From Lacrimispora saccharolytica (GTDB lineage: Bacteria > Bacillota > Clostridia > Lachnospirales > Lachnospiraceae): 64,000 nt of DNA. Each line of letters begins with the position of its first letter. Position 1 is the first letter of the stretch. The stretch lies in contig JACJJN010000004.1 in assembly GCA_016899975.1 (NCBI GenBank), positions 108,350 through 172,349 on the forward strand, written 5' to 3'. The notes below the pieces were generated by a model, which had not been told where the DNA came from, made no database searches, and saw only the letters and a list, made by a program, of their open reading frames with translations. A program made the translations under genes and the position numbers. This document shows, piece after piece, positions 36,547 to 44,812 of the stretch.

Positions 36547-37932
36547 ATGTATACCGTAGATTTTACAACACCTATCCATATCCATTTCATAGGAATCGGC
36601 GGCATCAGTATGAGCGGACTTGCCGAAATTTTATTAAAGGAAGGATTTCAGATTTCCGGCTCTGATGCCAAAGAAACGCCTCTGACCGACCATCTGTCCG
36701 GGCTTGGGGCCAGTATCCAGTATGGACAGAGATCATCCAATATCACCGACGATATTGATCTGGTCGTATATACCGCTGCCATCCATCCGGACAATCCGGA
36801 ATATCAGACAGCCATTGCGAAACAGATTCCAATGCTGACCAGAGCGGAACTGCTGGGCCAGATCATGAAAAACTATGACACACCCATCGCCGTCGCAGGA
36901 ACCCACGGAAAGACCACAACCACTTCGCTGCTCTCCCATATCCTCCTGGCGGGGGACTGTGACCCGACCATCAGTGTCGGCGGCATCCTTCCGTCTATTG
37001 GAGGAAATATCCGTGTGGGAAACTCGGAAACTTTCCTGACCGAAGCCTGTGAGTACACCAACAGCTTTTTAAGCTTCTTCCCGAAAATCAGTGTTATCCT
37101 GAATATGGATGCTGACCATCTGGATTTCTTCAAGGATATCGAAGACATCCGCCATTCTTTCCGGAAATTTGCGGAACTGCTTCCGGAAGACGGAGCGCTA
37201 ATCATCAATGCGGATACCCCTGAATATCAGACCGTTACCGCCGGACTGAACTGTAAAGTACTGACCTACGCACTGGAAAATACCAAAGAAGCCGACTATA
37301 CAGCAGAAAATATTGTCTTTGACGGATTCGCACACCCATCTTTCGACTGCATCTGTCACGGCGAAAACATTGGCCGTTATTCCCTGAAAGTACCGGGAAT
37401 CCACAATGTCTCCAACGCACTGGCAGCCATCGCCGTAGCCCGCGAACTGGGACTTCCGGCAGAGGCAGTACATAACGGATTTTCCACTTTTACAGGAACC
37501 GACCGCCGTTTCCAGTACAAAGGAACCGTAGGAAATGTAACGATTATCGATGACTACGCCCATCATCCGACGGAAATCGAGGCAACCTTGAAAGCTGCTT
37601 CCGACTGTCCGCACAAGACAACCTGGTGCGTCTTCCAGCCGCACACTTATACCCGCACAAAAGCTCTGATGGATGAATTTGCCAAAGCCCTGACCCTGGC
37701 GGACCACGTTGTCCTGGCGAAAATCTATGCGGCAAGAGAGACCGACACTCTTGGCATCTCCTCCGCAGATTTACAGAAAAAAATCATTGAGCAGGGAACC
37801 CCCTGCGAATATTTTGAAACCTTCGATGAAATCGAAAACTATCTGCTGGAAAACATCTCCCCCGGCGATCTTCTGATCACCATGGGCGCCGGAGACATCG
37901 TAAAAGTAGGTGAAAACCTGCTCGGCATGTAA
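36547..37932 (+). CDS. murC: UDP-N-acetylmuramate-L-alanine ligase
   Basis: Cytoplasmic ATP-dependent ligase adding L-Ala to UDP-MurNAc in peptidoglycan synthesis. 461 aa. N-terminal domain IHFIGIGGISMSGLAE, central ATPase with VAGTHGKTTTTSLLSH, and EACEYTNSFL; the C-terminal domain has DDYAHHPTEIEATL and VFQPHTYTRTK. AAGGAGAAATC precedes the ATG, and a strong terminator follows. Confidence 0.97.
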   Translation: MYTVDFTTPIHIHFIGIGGISMSGLAEILLKEGFQISGSDAKETPLTDHLSGLGASIQYGQRSSNITDDIDLVVYTAAIHPDNPEYQTAIAKQIPMLTRAELLGQIMKNYDTPIAVAGTHGKTTTTSLLSHILLAGDCDPTISVGGILPSIGGNIRVGNSETFLTEACEYTNSFLSFFPKISVILNMDADHLDFFKDIEDIRHSFRKFAELLPEDGALIINADTPEYQTVTAGLNCKVLTYALENTKEADYTAENIVFDGFAHPSFDCICHGENIGRYSLKVPGIHNVSNALAAIAVARELGLPAEAVHNGFSTFTGTDRRFQYKGTVGNVTIIDDYAHHPTEIEATLKAASDCPHKTTWCVFQPHTYTRTKALMDEFAKALTLADHVVLAKIYAARETDTLGISSADLQKKIIEQGTPCEYFETFDEIENYLLENISPGDLLITMGAGDIVKVGENLLGM

Positions 37933-37953
37933 CTGTGCCATGGCAGAACATAA

Positions 37954-37998
37954 GCCCCGGCAGTGGACATCCGCGTCCGCTGCCCGGGGCTCTTTTTG
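37954..37998 (+). terminator. Terminator of murC
   Basis: GCCCCGGCAG...CTGCCCGGGGC stem followed by TCTTTTTGTC. Confidence 0.88.
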
Positions 37999-38000
37999 TC

Positions 38001-38160
38001 TATAGCGCTCCAAGAAAATATTGCAGCGGATTCAGCACATCAGAACTCGAAATCCAGCGTCAGCCAGCTTCGACGTACCCCGGTACGCCTTCAGCCGTCT
38101 TCCTTGTCTTTCGAGCCCCGCTGTCCTGTCTCCACTGCAATATTTTCTTGGAGTGCTATA
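38001..38160. repeat. Long palindrome with 30-bp outer arms
   Basis: TATAGCGCTCCAAGAAAATA (38001 onward) pairs with the end at 38131-38160 with two non-Watson-Crick positions. The interior holds ACTCGAAA/TTTCGAG and a central CGTACCCCGGTACG. The central hairpin, read on the minus strand (GGCGTACCGGGGTACG), resembles the cap GGCGTAGCGGGCTACG of the element at 23536-23696. Confidence 0.85.
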
Positions 38161-38178
38161 AACAAAATTTAAAGACAT

Positions 38179-38382
38179 TTATCCACATTATCCACAACTT
38201 TATACACATTTTTCCGCCTTCACCTCTGTGGATTACATGTGCAAAGTTAAGTTTACATAATTTTAACACCTCATTTCGCAAAAATCCTTTAAAATACAAT
38301 ACTTTTCGACATTTCTCCCCAAAACAGGTTGATAATAACGATTCCCGGAAAGTTTTCCTCCCCATTATCCACATTATCCACA
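38179..38382 (+). promoter_or_regulatory. Cluster of DnaA boxes upstream of dnaD/dnaC-like operon
   Basis: Four exact TTATCCACA boxes at 38179-38187, 38188-38196, 38365-38373 and 38374-38382 form two head-to-tail doublets with 9-bp period. TTATACACA at 38200-38208 is a fifth box, and TGTGGATTA at 38227-38235 is a one-mismatch box on the other strand. An AT-rich segment (about 38236-38330) lies between the doublets. They match the DnaA consensus TTATNCACA. Confidence 0.85.
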
Positions 38383-38513
38383 CAGACTGTTTTCACACTT
38401 CCCATAACACAAGCTCCGGGATTTCCCCAGAAATTCTTCCATTCCATATGCCTTGTCCGACTATTCGCCGAGCGCTATACCAGAAATCAGCCCCGTGGAA
38501 ATTTCCCCAAAAG

Positions 38514-38544
38514 TATTCACTTGTTGAAAAATCTGTGTTATACT
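38514..38544 (+). promoter_or_regulatory. Probable promoter of the dnaD-like operon
   Basis: TTCACT, 17-bp spacer, TATACT in the stretch AAGTATTCACTTGTTG...GTTATACTGG, about 145 nt before the ATG at 38687. The -35 is weak. It lies 130 bp downstream of the last DnaA box. Confidence 0.5.
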
Positions 38545-38686
38545 GGCGGTGTAACGACTTCTGCGCCGCTGCGGATACCCCCTCCGCGCGCAGGATCAAC
38601 AAATACCTGTGGATTCTGACTTCAAGAAAAACCAGGTATTTTTCATTTTAGAAACGAATACAGAAATACAGGATGGTGTTTTCATG

Positions 38687-39769
38687 CATACATTTACGCT
38701 ACAGGATGAACGCGTTTCGCAGGCGACAGCGGTCCCGGATCTTTTTCTGGACTACTATATGCCCTCCGCGAACGGAGAGTTTGTCAAGGTTTATCTCTAT
38801 CTGCTGCGGGCTGCGGGCTGCCGTGAGGTCAGTGTCAGTCTTTCTTCGATTGCAGATTTCTTTTTCTGCACCGAAACGGATGTGGTCCGCGCGCTGAAAT
38901 ACTGGGAGAAAACCGGTATCCTCGCTCTGTCTTTCGACGCCGGCGGGATTGTCACAAATATCCGTCTTCTTCCTCTGAAGGTTCCAGGGCAGGTGCAGAC
39001 TGCACCAAAACAGGAAGCGGCACTGAAAACAGCGGCTGTTACCACAGAGCCATCCTCTGCCTCTCCAAAGACAGTTCTGGCAAAAGAAGCGCTAAAGCCC
39101 AAGCAGCTTTCCTCCAGCCGCATCCAGGCACTGAAGGAAAACGAAGAGATCCGGCAGCTTCTCTTTTTGTCAGAACAGTATCTTGGACGCACGCTGAGCC
39201 CTGCAGATGTCAACCGTCTTCTTTATTTTTATGACGAGCTGCACTTTTCCGCAGAGCTCCTGGAATATCTGGTGGAATACTGCGTCTCTAAGGGCAGCAC
39301 CAGCCTCCACTACCTGGAAAAAGTCGGGATTGCATGGCACGAAGCCGGCATCACCACAGTGGAGATGGCAAAACAGGAGACCACCACATACAACCGGAAA
39401 TATTTTCCGATCCTGAAAGCCTTCGGCATCCGCAACCGCAACCCGATCCCGAAAGAGATCGCAGATATGGACCGCTGGCTCAATGACTACGGATTTTCCC
39501 AGGAACTGATCGCAGAAGCATGCGCCCGGACGATCGCCCAGACCGGCCAGCCAAGCTTCAGTTACGCTGAAGGGATCCTTTCCAAATGGAAATCCCAGAA
39601 CGTGCGGTCGCTCCAGGATATTCAGGCGCTGGACGAACAGCACCGGAAAAACCAGAAGACTGCCTCCAGAGACAGTTCTTCCCAGAAACCGGTGTCCAAC
39701 CGTTTCAACAATTTCCATCAAAGAGAGTATGATTATGAGAAGCTGGAGCAGCAGCTTCTGAACCAGTGA
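38687..39769 (+). CDS. DnaD-domain replication protein
   Basis: 360 aa from ATG 38687 (MHTFTLQDERV); a GTG frame start 78 nt earlier has no ribosome site. N-terminal winged helix (PDLFLDYYMPSANGEFVKVY, VSLSSIADFFFCTETDVVRAL), a low-complexity linker (~100-170), then the DnaB2/DnaD C-terminal domain with the hallmark YxxxIxxxW element (FSYAEGILSKW). In Firmicutes DnaD-type proteins help load the replicative helicase at origins and restart sites. It is followed after 18 nt by a DnaC/DnaI-like loader, and preceded by DnaA boxes. Confidence 0.9.
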   Translation, partial: HTFTLQDERVSQATAVPDLFLDYYMPSANGEFVKVYLYLLRAAGCREVSVSLSSIADFFFCTETDVVRALKYWEKTGILALSFDAGGIVTNIRLLPLKVPGQVQTAPKQEAALKTAAVTTEPSSASPKTVLAKEALKPKQLSSSRIQALKENEEIRQLLFLSEQYLGRTLSPADVNRLLYFYDELHFSAELLEYLVEYCVSKGSTSLHYLEKVGIAWHEAGITTVEMAKQETTTYNRKYFPILKAFGIRNRNPIPKEIADMDRWLNDYGFSQELIAEACARTIAQTGQPSFSYAEGILSKWKSQNVRSLQDIQALDEQHRKNQKTASRDSSSQKPVSNRFNNFHQREYDYEKLEQQLLNQ

Positions 39770-39787
39770 TAATGCAAAGGAAGTAAC

Positions 39788-40777
39788 ATGGCACTTACCA
39801 ATCCACAATACGATTCTATCATGCGCATGTATAACCGCCGGCAGCTCCAGCACCGTCATGAACTGGAAGAACGCCGGAAGACTGCATACGCAAAAATTCC
39901 AAGGCTTCCGGAAATCGACGGAGACATCGCTTCGATCAGTGTACAGAAAGCCCGCGATATGCTCAACGGCGGTCCCCATGCGGGACTGGACCTGCGCGCA
40001 GCCATTGCCGAATTGGCGCAGGAACGCACGGCGCTGCTGGTTTCCAACGGATTCCCCGCGGATTATCTGGAGCCTTCTTACGACTGTCCGCTCTGCCGGG
40101 ATACCGGGTATATCGACGGCAAAAAATGCGTATGCTTTAAGAAAGCAGAGGCATCGCTCCTTTATACCCAGTCGCGGCTGGATGAGATTCTGGACAAAGA
40201 GAATTTCGACACTTTTTCCCTGGAATATTATTCCGACGATATCATAAACAATGCGACCGGCCTTACATCCAGACAGACGGCTCATGCCGCTTTGCAACGC
40301 TGCCGTTCCTTTACGGAAACCTTCGGCATCCGATTTGACAATCTGTTTTTCTATGGAGATACGGGCGTCGGAAAGACCTTTCTTTCCCACTGTATCGCCA
40401 GGGAACTGCTGGACCGGTCTTTCTGCGTGATCTATTTCACCGCTTTCGACCTGTTTGAACTCTTTGCCCGCCATACTTTTTCCGGCTCCGACGAGGCAAA
40501 GGAGGTACACAGCAACATTTTCAACTGTGATCTTCTGATCATTGATGATTTAGGTACGGAACTGACCAACAGCTTTGTCGCTTCCCAGTTGTTCCTCTGT
40601 ATCAACGAGCGGATTCTGAGGAAGAAATCAACGATCATCTCCACGAACCTGACACTGGACCGGTTCGCAGAGACTTATTCAGAGCGTACCTTTTCAAGGA
40701 TATCCAGCAACTATACGATTATCAAGCTGTTCGGCAGCGATATTCGTATCCAGAAAAAACTTTTGGGAGGAAAATGA
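39788..40777 (+). CDS. DnaC/DnaI-like helicase loader ATPase
   Basis: AAA+ protein of 329 aa. An N-terminal segment with CPLCRDTGYIDGKKCVC has a four-cysteine zinc-like site as in DnaI. The ATPase core has Walker A GDTGVGKTF, Walker B LLIIDDLGTE, sensor STNLTLD and Arg-rich SERTFSRI. It would load the DnaB-type replicative helicase together with the DnaD-like partner. AAGGAAG precedes the ATG. The last codons overlap the prs start region. Confidence 0.92.
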   Translation: MALTNPQYDSIMRMYNRRQLQHRHELEERRKTAYAKIPRLPEIDGDIASISVQKARDMLNGGPHAGLDLRAAIAELAQERTALLVSNGFPADYLEPSYDCPLCRDTGYIDGKKCVCFKKAEASLLYTQSRLDEILDKENFDTFSLEYYSDDIINNATGLTSRQTAHAALQRCRSFTETFGIRFDNLFFYGDTGVGKTFLSHCIARELLDRSFCVIYFTAFDLFELFARHTFSGSDEAKEVHSNIFNCDLLIIDDLGTELTNSFVASQLFLCINERILRKKSTIISTNLTLDRFAETYSERTFSRISSNYTIIKLFGSDIRIQKKLLGGK

Positions 40778-40779
40778 CC

Positions 40780-41976
40780 ATGAGTCAAAAAAACGAAGGA
40801 AATTTTAAAACACTGCCTGTAGGCCGTCTGGGGATTATTCCCCTGACCAGCTGCCTTGCTCTCGGCAAAAAAGTAGACAATTATCTGGTTGAATGGCGGA
40901 CCGGCCGGGGTCGGGGCAACGCCGGAAATGAAAACTATGTCGCAGAATACGAAGGTTATGAGCGAAGCAGTTATATTATGCAGTCTCATACCCCGCGTTT
41001 CGGATCCGGAGAGGCGAAGGGCGTAATCAGCGAATCCGTCCGTGGAGATGATATTTATATCCTGGTGGATGTATGCAACTACAGCCTGACCTATTCCCTG
41101 TTCGGGCACAGAAATCATATGTCCCCGGATGATCACTTCCAGGATCTGAAGAGAGTCATTGCGGCAATTGGCGGAAAAGCGCGCCGGATCAATGTCATCA
41201 TGCCGTTCCTCTATGAAAGCCGCCAGCACAAACGTTCCGGCCGCGAGTCCCTGGACTGCGCACTGGGGCTGCAGGAACTGGTAAATATGGGGGTGGAAAA
41301 CATCATTACCTTCGACGCCCACGATCCAAGAGTCCAGAACGCAATCCCGCTTCATGGCTTTGAGACGATCCAACCCGCCTACCAGTTTATCAAAAACATC
41401 CTGCGCAACGCGCCGGATATGAAGATTGACAGCGATCATCTGATGGTCATCAGCCCGGACGAGGGCGGTATGGGCCGCGCCATCTATATGGCAAACAACC
41501 TTGGCGTTGACATGGGTATGTTCTACAAGCGCCGCGATTATTCCACCATTGTGGACGGACGTAATCCGATCGTGGAGCACGAATTCCTCGGTTCCTCCGT
41601 GGAAGGCAAGGATATGATCATCATCGACGATATGATCTCCTCCGGAGACAGTATGATCGAAGTGGCAAAACTGCTGAAAGAGCGCAAGGCACGCAATATC
41701 TATATGTGCGCGACCTTCGGTCTGTTTACCAGCGGACTGGAACGGTTTGACCGTGCTTATGAGGAGGGACTGTTCACAAAAGTCCTGACCACCAATCTGG
41801 TATACCAGACACCGGAGCTTCTGGATCGTCCGTACTATGTAAGCTGCGATCTGAGCAAATATATTGCCCTGATCATCGATACTCTGAACCATGACGCTTC
41901 CATCAGCGGACTGTTGAATCCGGCGGAACGTATCCAGAAAGTTCTGACCAAATTCCGGAATCACGAGAAAATCTGA
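40780..41976 (+). CDS. prs: Ribose-phosphate pyrophosphokinase (PRPP synthase)
   Basis: Makes PRPP from ribose-5-phosphate and ATP for nucleotide, His and Trp synthesis. 398 aa from ATG 40780 (GGGAGG 9 nt upstream; the ATG at 40774 is too close). Family motifs: VNIMPFLYESRQHKR, ITFDAHDPRVQNA and the PRPP loop DMIIIDDMISSGDSMIEVA. It is longer than the usual ~315 aa class I enzyme, with an extended N-terminus; such long forms occur in Clostridia. Last gene of the dnaD-dnaC-prs operon. Confidence 0.93.
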   Translation: MSQKNEGNFKTLPVGRLGIIPLTSCLALGKKVDNYLVEWRTGRGRGNAGNENYVAEYEGYERSSYIMQSHTPRFGSGEAKGVISESVRGDDIYILVDVCNYSLTYSLFGHRNHMSPDDHFQDLKRVIAAIGGKARRINVIMPFLYESRQHKRSGRESLDCALGLQELVNMGVENIITFDAHDPRVQNAIPLHGFETIQPAYQFIKNILRNAPDMKIDSDHLMVISPDEGGMGRAIYMANNLGVDMGMFYKRRDYSTIVDGRNPIVEHEFLGSSVEGKDMIIIDDMISSGDSMIEVAKLLKERKARNIYMCATFGLFTSGLERFDRAYEEGLFTKVLTTNLVYQTPELLDRPYYVSCDLSKYIALIIDTLNHDASISGLLNPAERIQKVLTKFRNHEKI

Positions 41977-41982
41977 CCTTGT

Positions 41983-42021
41983 GAAAGATGCAACTGTTCT
42001 GCCAGCAGAGCGGCTGCATCT
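41983..42021 (+). terminator. Terminator of the dnaD-dnaC-prs operon
   Basis: AAGATGCA...TGCATCTTTTTTT stem with an internal CTG/CAG pairing. Confidence 0.8.
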
Positions 42022-42125
42022 TTTTTTCAATCCCTTTTGTAAACATTTTATAAAACTATTAACTTTTTGTGCAACTTTGCCAATATTTTCTCCCGATTTT
42101 CCACATATAATTTTCTCTGTTTTGT

Positions 42126-42154
42126 TTGAAAGCCAATGCACCCTATGTTATACT
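42126..42154 (+). promoter_or_regulatory. Promoter of the sugar symporter and its leader ORF
   Basis: TTGAAA (42126-42131), 17-bp spacer, TATACT (42149-42154). The transporter ATG is about 165 nt downstream, leaving room for a translated leader. Confidence 0.7.
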
Positions 42155-42188
42155 AGTAACAATGAACAAAACAAGATGGTGCAGGAAA

Positions 42189-42308
42189 ATGAAATTGTTG
42201 AACATGCCAAAGGCTTCCGCCGAACACTCAGGGTTATGCCCGGATGGTACCAACAATGTTTCCGGTTCCCAAAACGTAACACCCGCGGTCAAGGAATTAT
42301 TTACTTAA
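42189..42308 (+). CDS. Possible 39-aa leader ORF ahead of the symporter
   Basis: ATG 42189 to TAA 42308. It begins MKLLNMPKASAEHSG and ends NVTPAVKELFT. The stop codon directly abuts the GGGAGG ribosome site of the transporter gene, so its translation could couple to or modulate transporter initiation. A modest GCAGGAAA precedes the ATG; an in-frame ATG exists further upstream (42162). No homology recognised, so it may not be expressed. Confidence 0.3.
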   Translation: MKLLNMPKASAEHSGLCPDGTNNVSGSQNVTPAVKELFT

Positions 42309-42324
42309 GGGAGGAAAGCAACTC

Positions 42325-43776
42325 ATGACAAAATCAAAAATCACCTCAAACATTAAGCCATTAAAATGGTACAATGTTTTCGGCTACGGCTGCGGCGACG
42401 CAGGCGGATGTATTACTGTAGGTCTGATCTGGTCCTATATGACCCGCTACCTGCAGGTACACCTGGCAGTAAATCCTGCCATCCTGGCAACCATACTTCT
42501 GATCTGGAACGTCTGGGATGCCGTAAACGACCCGCTGATGGGCGCCATCATGGACATTGTGTTCGCACGCTCCAAACACGGAAAAGACAAGTTCCGTCCA
42601 TGGATCCTTGCCTCCATCCCTGTACTGCTCTTCGGAACCATCGGTTTCTTCCTCGTTCCGCCTCACCTGGGCGGCGGATGGGCAATGGTTATCGCCCTGT
42701 TCTGTCTGAAGATCGTCAGCGAGGCCGGTTACACCATGATGAACATCGCCATGGGAAGTTTGCTGGGCGCTATGTCCACCAATGATACCGAGCGTGCTAC
42801 TCTTTCTTCCGCACGCGGAATGGGCTCCACTCTGGGTAACGCGGTTACCGGCGTTATCGTTCCTCAGCTGATCGCCCGCTTCGGCGACAATGCACAGGGT
42901 TACGGCTATACCGCACTGGTTGTTGTACCTCTGGGCGCCATCATCGTCTTCACACATTACATGCTGACAGTAGAGCGCAATACCAGCGCACAGCAGCAGA
43001 CACAGCAGGATAATAAACAGTCCAAGCTGAACATCAAAGACATCTGGGGTATTTTCGCGAAAAACCGCGCGTTCCTTGCTCTGGTTATCCACTCTCTCGC
43101 CGTCAACGGCGTTCAGGCTCTGGGTACCGGTATGGCAAGCTATATGTACGCGGATGTTCTGGGCGATGTCGGTCTTCAGAGCAGCGCGTCCATGCTCAGT
43201 ACGATCATCCAGGTAGGAATCCTGATCCTTGCCCCGATCCTTACCAGAAAATGGCATATGGTTTCCATCATCCGTGTCTGCCTTGTCGGCGGTATTGCCG
43301 TAGATGCCGGTCTGCTGGCCTATATGTTCATGGTAGGCTGGGCGCCGAATCCATGGATTTATGTCATTGTTTATTCCATCGGCGCCGGTCTGGTTGTTAT
43401 GTCCGTACAGATGCAGTGGGGTCTGGTTGCTGAAGCAATCGACTACAACGAGTACAAAACAGGCAAACGTTCCGAAGGTACGATCTATGGTTTCTTCAGT
43501 CTGTCCCGCCGTGCAGGCAGCACAATCGCCGGTTCTATCACCGTACTTCTGATCGCTGCGATCGGCTATAATCCGGAACTCACCGCTCAGGGCGTGAGCC
43601 AGTCTGCTACTACCATCACTGGTATCGCAGCATGCAACGTAGCGTTCCCGCTGGTAGGCGCTCTGCTGAGCTTCTGCTGCTTCACCTTCATCTGGAACCT
43701 GAAAGGTGATCTGCGCAATAAGATTCAGGCTTGGAAAGAAGGCAACGGTCCTTCCGAATATGAATTAAATAAATAA
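42325..43776 (+). CDS. GPH-family sugar:cation symporter (MFS)
   Basis: Glycoside-pentoside-hexuronide:cation symporter (MelB/XynP type), 483 aa with about twelve helices. Typical elements: GYGCGDAGGCITVGLIWSYM, the helix 2 acidic region NVWDAVNDPLMGAIMD, SKHGKDKFRPWIL in loop 2-3, and EAIDYNEYKTGKRSEGTIYG before helix 11. It would import a di- or oligosaccharide with Na+ or H+. No glycosidase gene is adjacent. A strong GGGAGG ribosome site precedes the ATG, and a strong terminator ends the transcript. Confidence 0.93.
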   Translation: MTKSKITSNIKPLKWYNVFGYGCGDAGGCITVGLIWSYMTRYLQVHLAVNPAILATILLIWNVWDAVNDPLMGAIMDIVFARSKHGKDKFRPWILASIPVLLFGTIGFFLVPPHLGGGWAMVIALFCLKIVSEAGYTMMNIAMGSLLGAMSTNDTERATLSSARGMGSTLGNAVTGVIVPQLIARFGDNAQGYGYTALVVVPLGAIIVFTHYMLTVERNTSAQQQTQQDNKQSKLNIKDIWGIFAKNRAFLALVIHSLAVNGVQALGTGMASYMYADVLGDVGLQSSASMLSTIIQVGILILAPILTRKWHMVSIIRVCLVGGIAVDAGLLAYMFMVGWAPNPWIYVIVYSIGAGLVVMSVQMQWGLVAEAIDYNEYKTGKRSEGTIYGFFSLSRRAGSTIAGSITVLLIAAIGYNPELTAQGVSQSATTITGIAACNVAFPLVGALLSFCCFTFIWNLKGDLRNKIQAWKEGNGPSEYELNK

Positions 43777-43825
43777 ACCATATACATACTTGACATTATA
43801 TTTGATCGCTAGGTGAAAACAAAGG

Positions 43826-43875
43826 GCATACCCCGTGAGGTAAAAACTTCTCACGGGGTATGCCCCTCTTTTAAC
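43826..43875 (+). terminator. Terminator of the symporter gene
   Basis: GGGCATACCCCGTGAG / CTCACGGGGTATGCCC, a 16-bp perfect stem, then CTCTTTT. Confidence 0.92.
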
Positions 43876-44029
43876 TATTTCCTCCGCTGGCGTTCCAGAA
43901 AATGGATGAAAAAAACATTAAAAAAAGTATTTTTTGAATGAAATTCCTCTTGTCAATCGTATTACTGTTGAAAAGAAAAAGTAAAGCACAACCTGATGAC
44001 GCATCCAATGCGCCGGGAAGGAGGAAGTT

Positions 44030-44392
44030 ATGAAAAAATTACCAATTATCTTAACAGCCGCAGTAATCACAACGGTTCTCGGCGGAACCGCGGCTCTTGC
44101 GGCCGGAAACAACAGCCGGAACGCATACGGATCCGAAAATCAGAAGACCCCCGTATATTCCTGTACTTACTGTGAGGATTCTTCTCACTGCTTTACCGAT
44201 GCGGACGGAGATGGAATCTGCGATCATTTTACCGGTTCCACCAGTCAAGGCACTTCTATAACTTCAAGCAGCGCCGCGGCAGGCAATGGCTGTGGCCATC
44301 ATTCGCAATCCTTTGCATGTCCTGCATGGCAGCATCACACAGAAAACAATTGTCGCTCTGACGGCGGGTACGGACATCGATATCATCATTGA
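44030..44392 (+). CDS. Small secreted Cys/His-rich protein
   Basis: 120 aa. Signal peptide MKKLPIILTAAVITTVLGGT...ALAAG, then CTYCEDSSHCFTDADGDGICDHF, where FTDADGDGICD looks like a single dockerin/EF-hand-type calcium loop. A Ser/Thr stretch and a His/Cys-rich tail ending GHRYHH follow and suggest metal binding. Proteins of this layout are common beside ECF sigma genes in Lachnospiraceae. GGAGGAAG ribosome site. The sigma remnant starts 19 nt downstream. Confidence 0.75.
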   Translation: MKKLPIILTAAVITTVLGGTAALAAGNNSRNAYGSENQKTPVYSCTYCEDSSHCFTDADGDGICDHFTGSTSQGTSITSSSAAAGNGCGHHSQSFACPAWQHHTENNCRSDGGYGHRYHH

Positions 44393-44410
44393 GGGTAGGG
44401 AAAACCAGAC

Positions 44411-44812
44411 ATGCGAAGTGAGGAAGAGGCAAACAGAGCTATCGAGCGGTACGCAGATACCGTCCGGCGGATCTGCATGGTACATCTGAAAAATTATGCG
44501 GATACGGAACACAGTGAACTGCTGGACGCCGTTCTTTCTCTGCCGGAAAAATATAAAAATGTTGTATACCTCTATTATTATGAAGAATATTCCGCTGCGG
44601 AGATCAGCAGGATCCTGAAGAAGAACGTAAACACTGTCTACACGCTGCTCACACGCGCCAGACATCTTCTGAAACAAGAACTGGAGGGATGGACTGACAA
44701 TGCTTCCGCCGGATCATATCCGTGGAAGGCTACAACGACGACGGAGATTCCCTTGCAGACGCCCTTGACCTCAAATATCTGGATTACATGGATGCCCTGG
44801 ACCGCATCCTGA
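44411..44812 (+). pseudogene. ECF-type sigma factor with internal deletion
   Basis: The reading frame joins the start of a sigma-70 ECF protein (MRSEEEANRAIERYADTVRR...NYADTE) directly to region 4 (LLDAVLSLPEKYKNVVYLYYYEEYSAAEIS...VNTVYTLLTRARHLL). The remainder of region 2, which binds the -10 and core polymerase, and the linker are absent. The junction is in frame. Family members are about 160-170 aa; here about 95 residues are sigma-like, after which the frame runs on through the start of the next gene. It probably cannot direct transcription, though a DNA-binding region-4 remnant could persist. Confidence 0.8.

Noticed and set aside
38179..38382. Chromosomal origin oriC
   Set aside because: The DnaA boxes and AT-rich segment are suggestive, but dnaA, dnaN and rpmH are not adjacent, so only a DnaA-box cluster is claimed.
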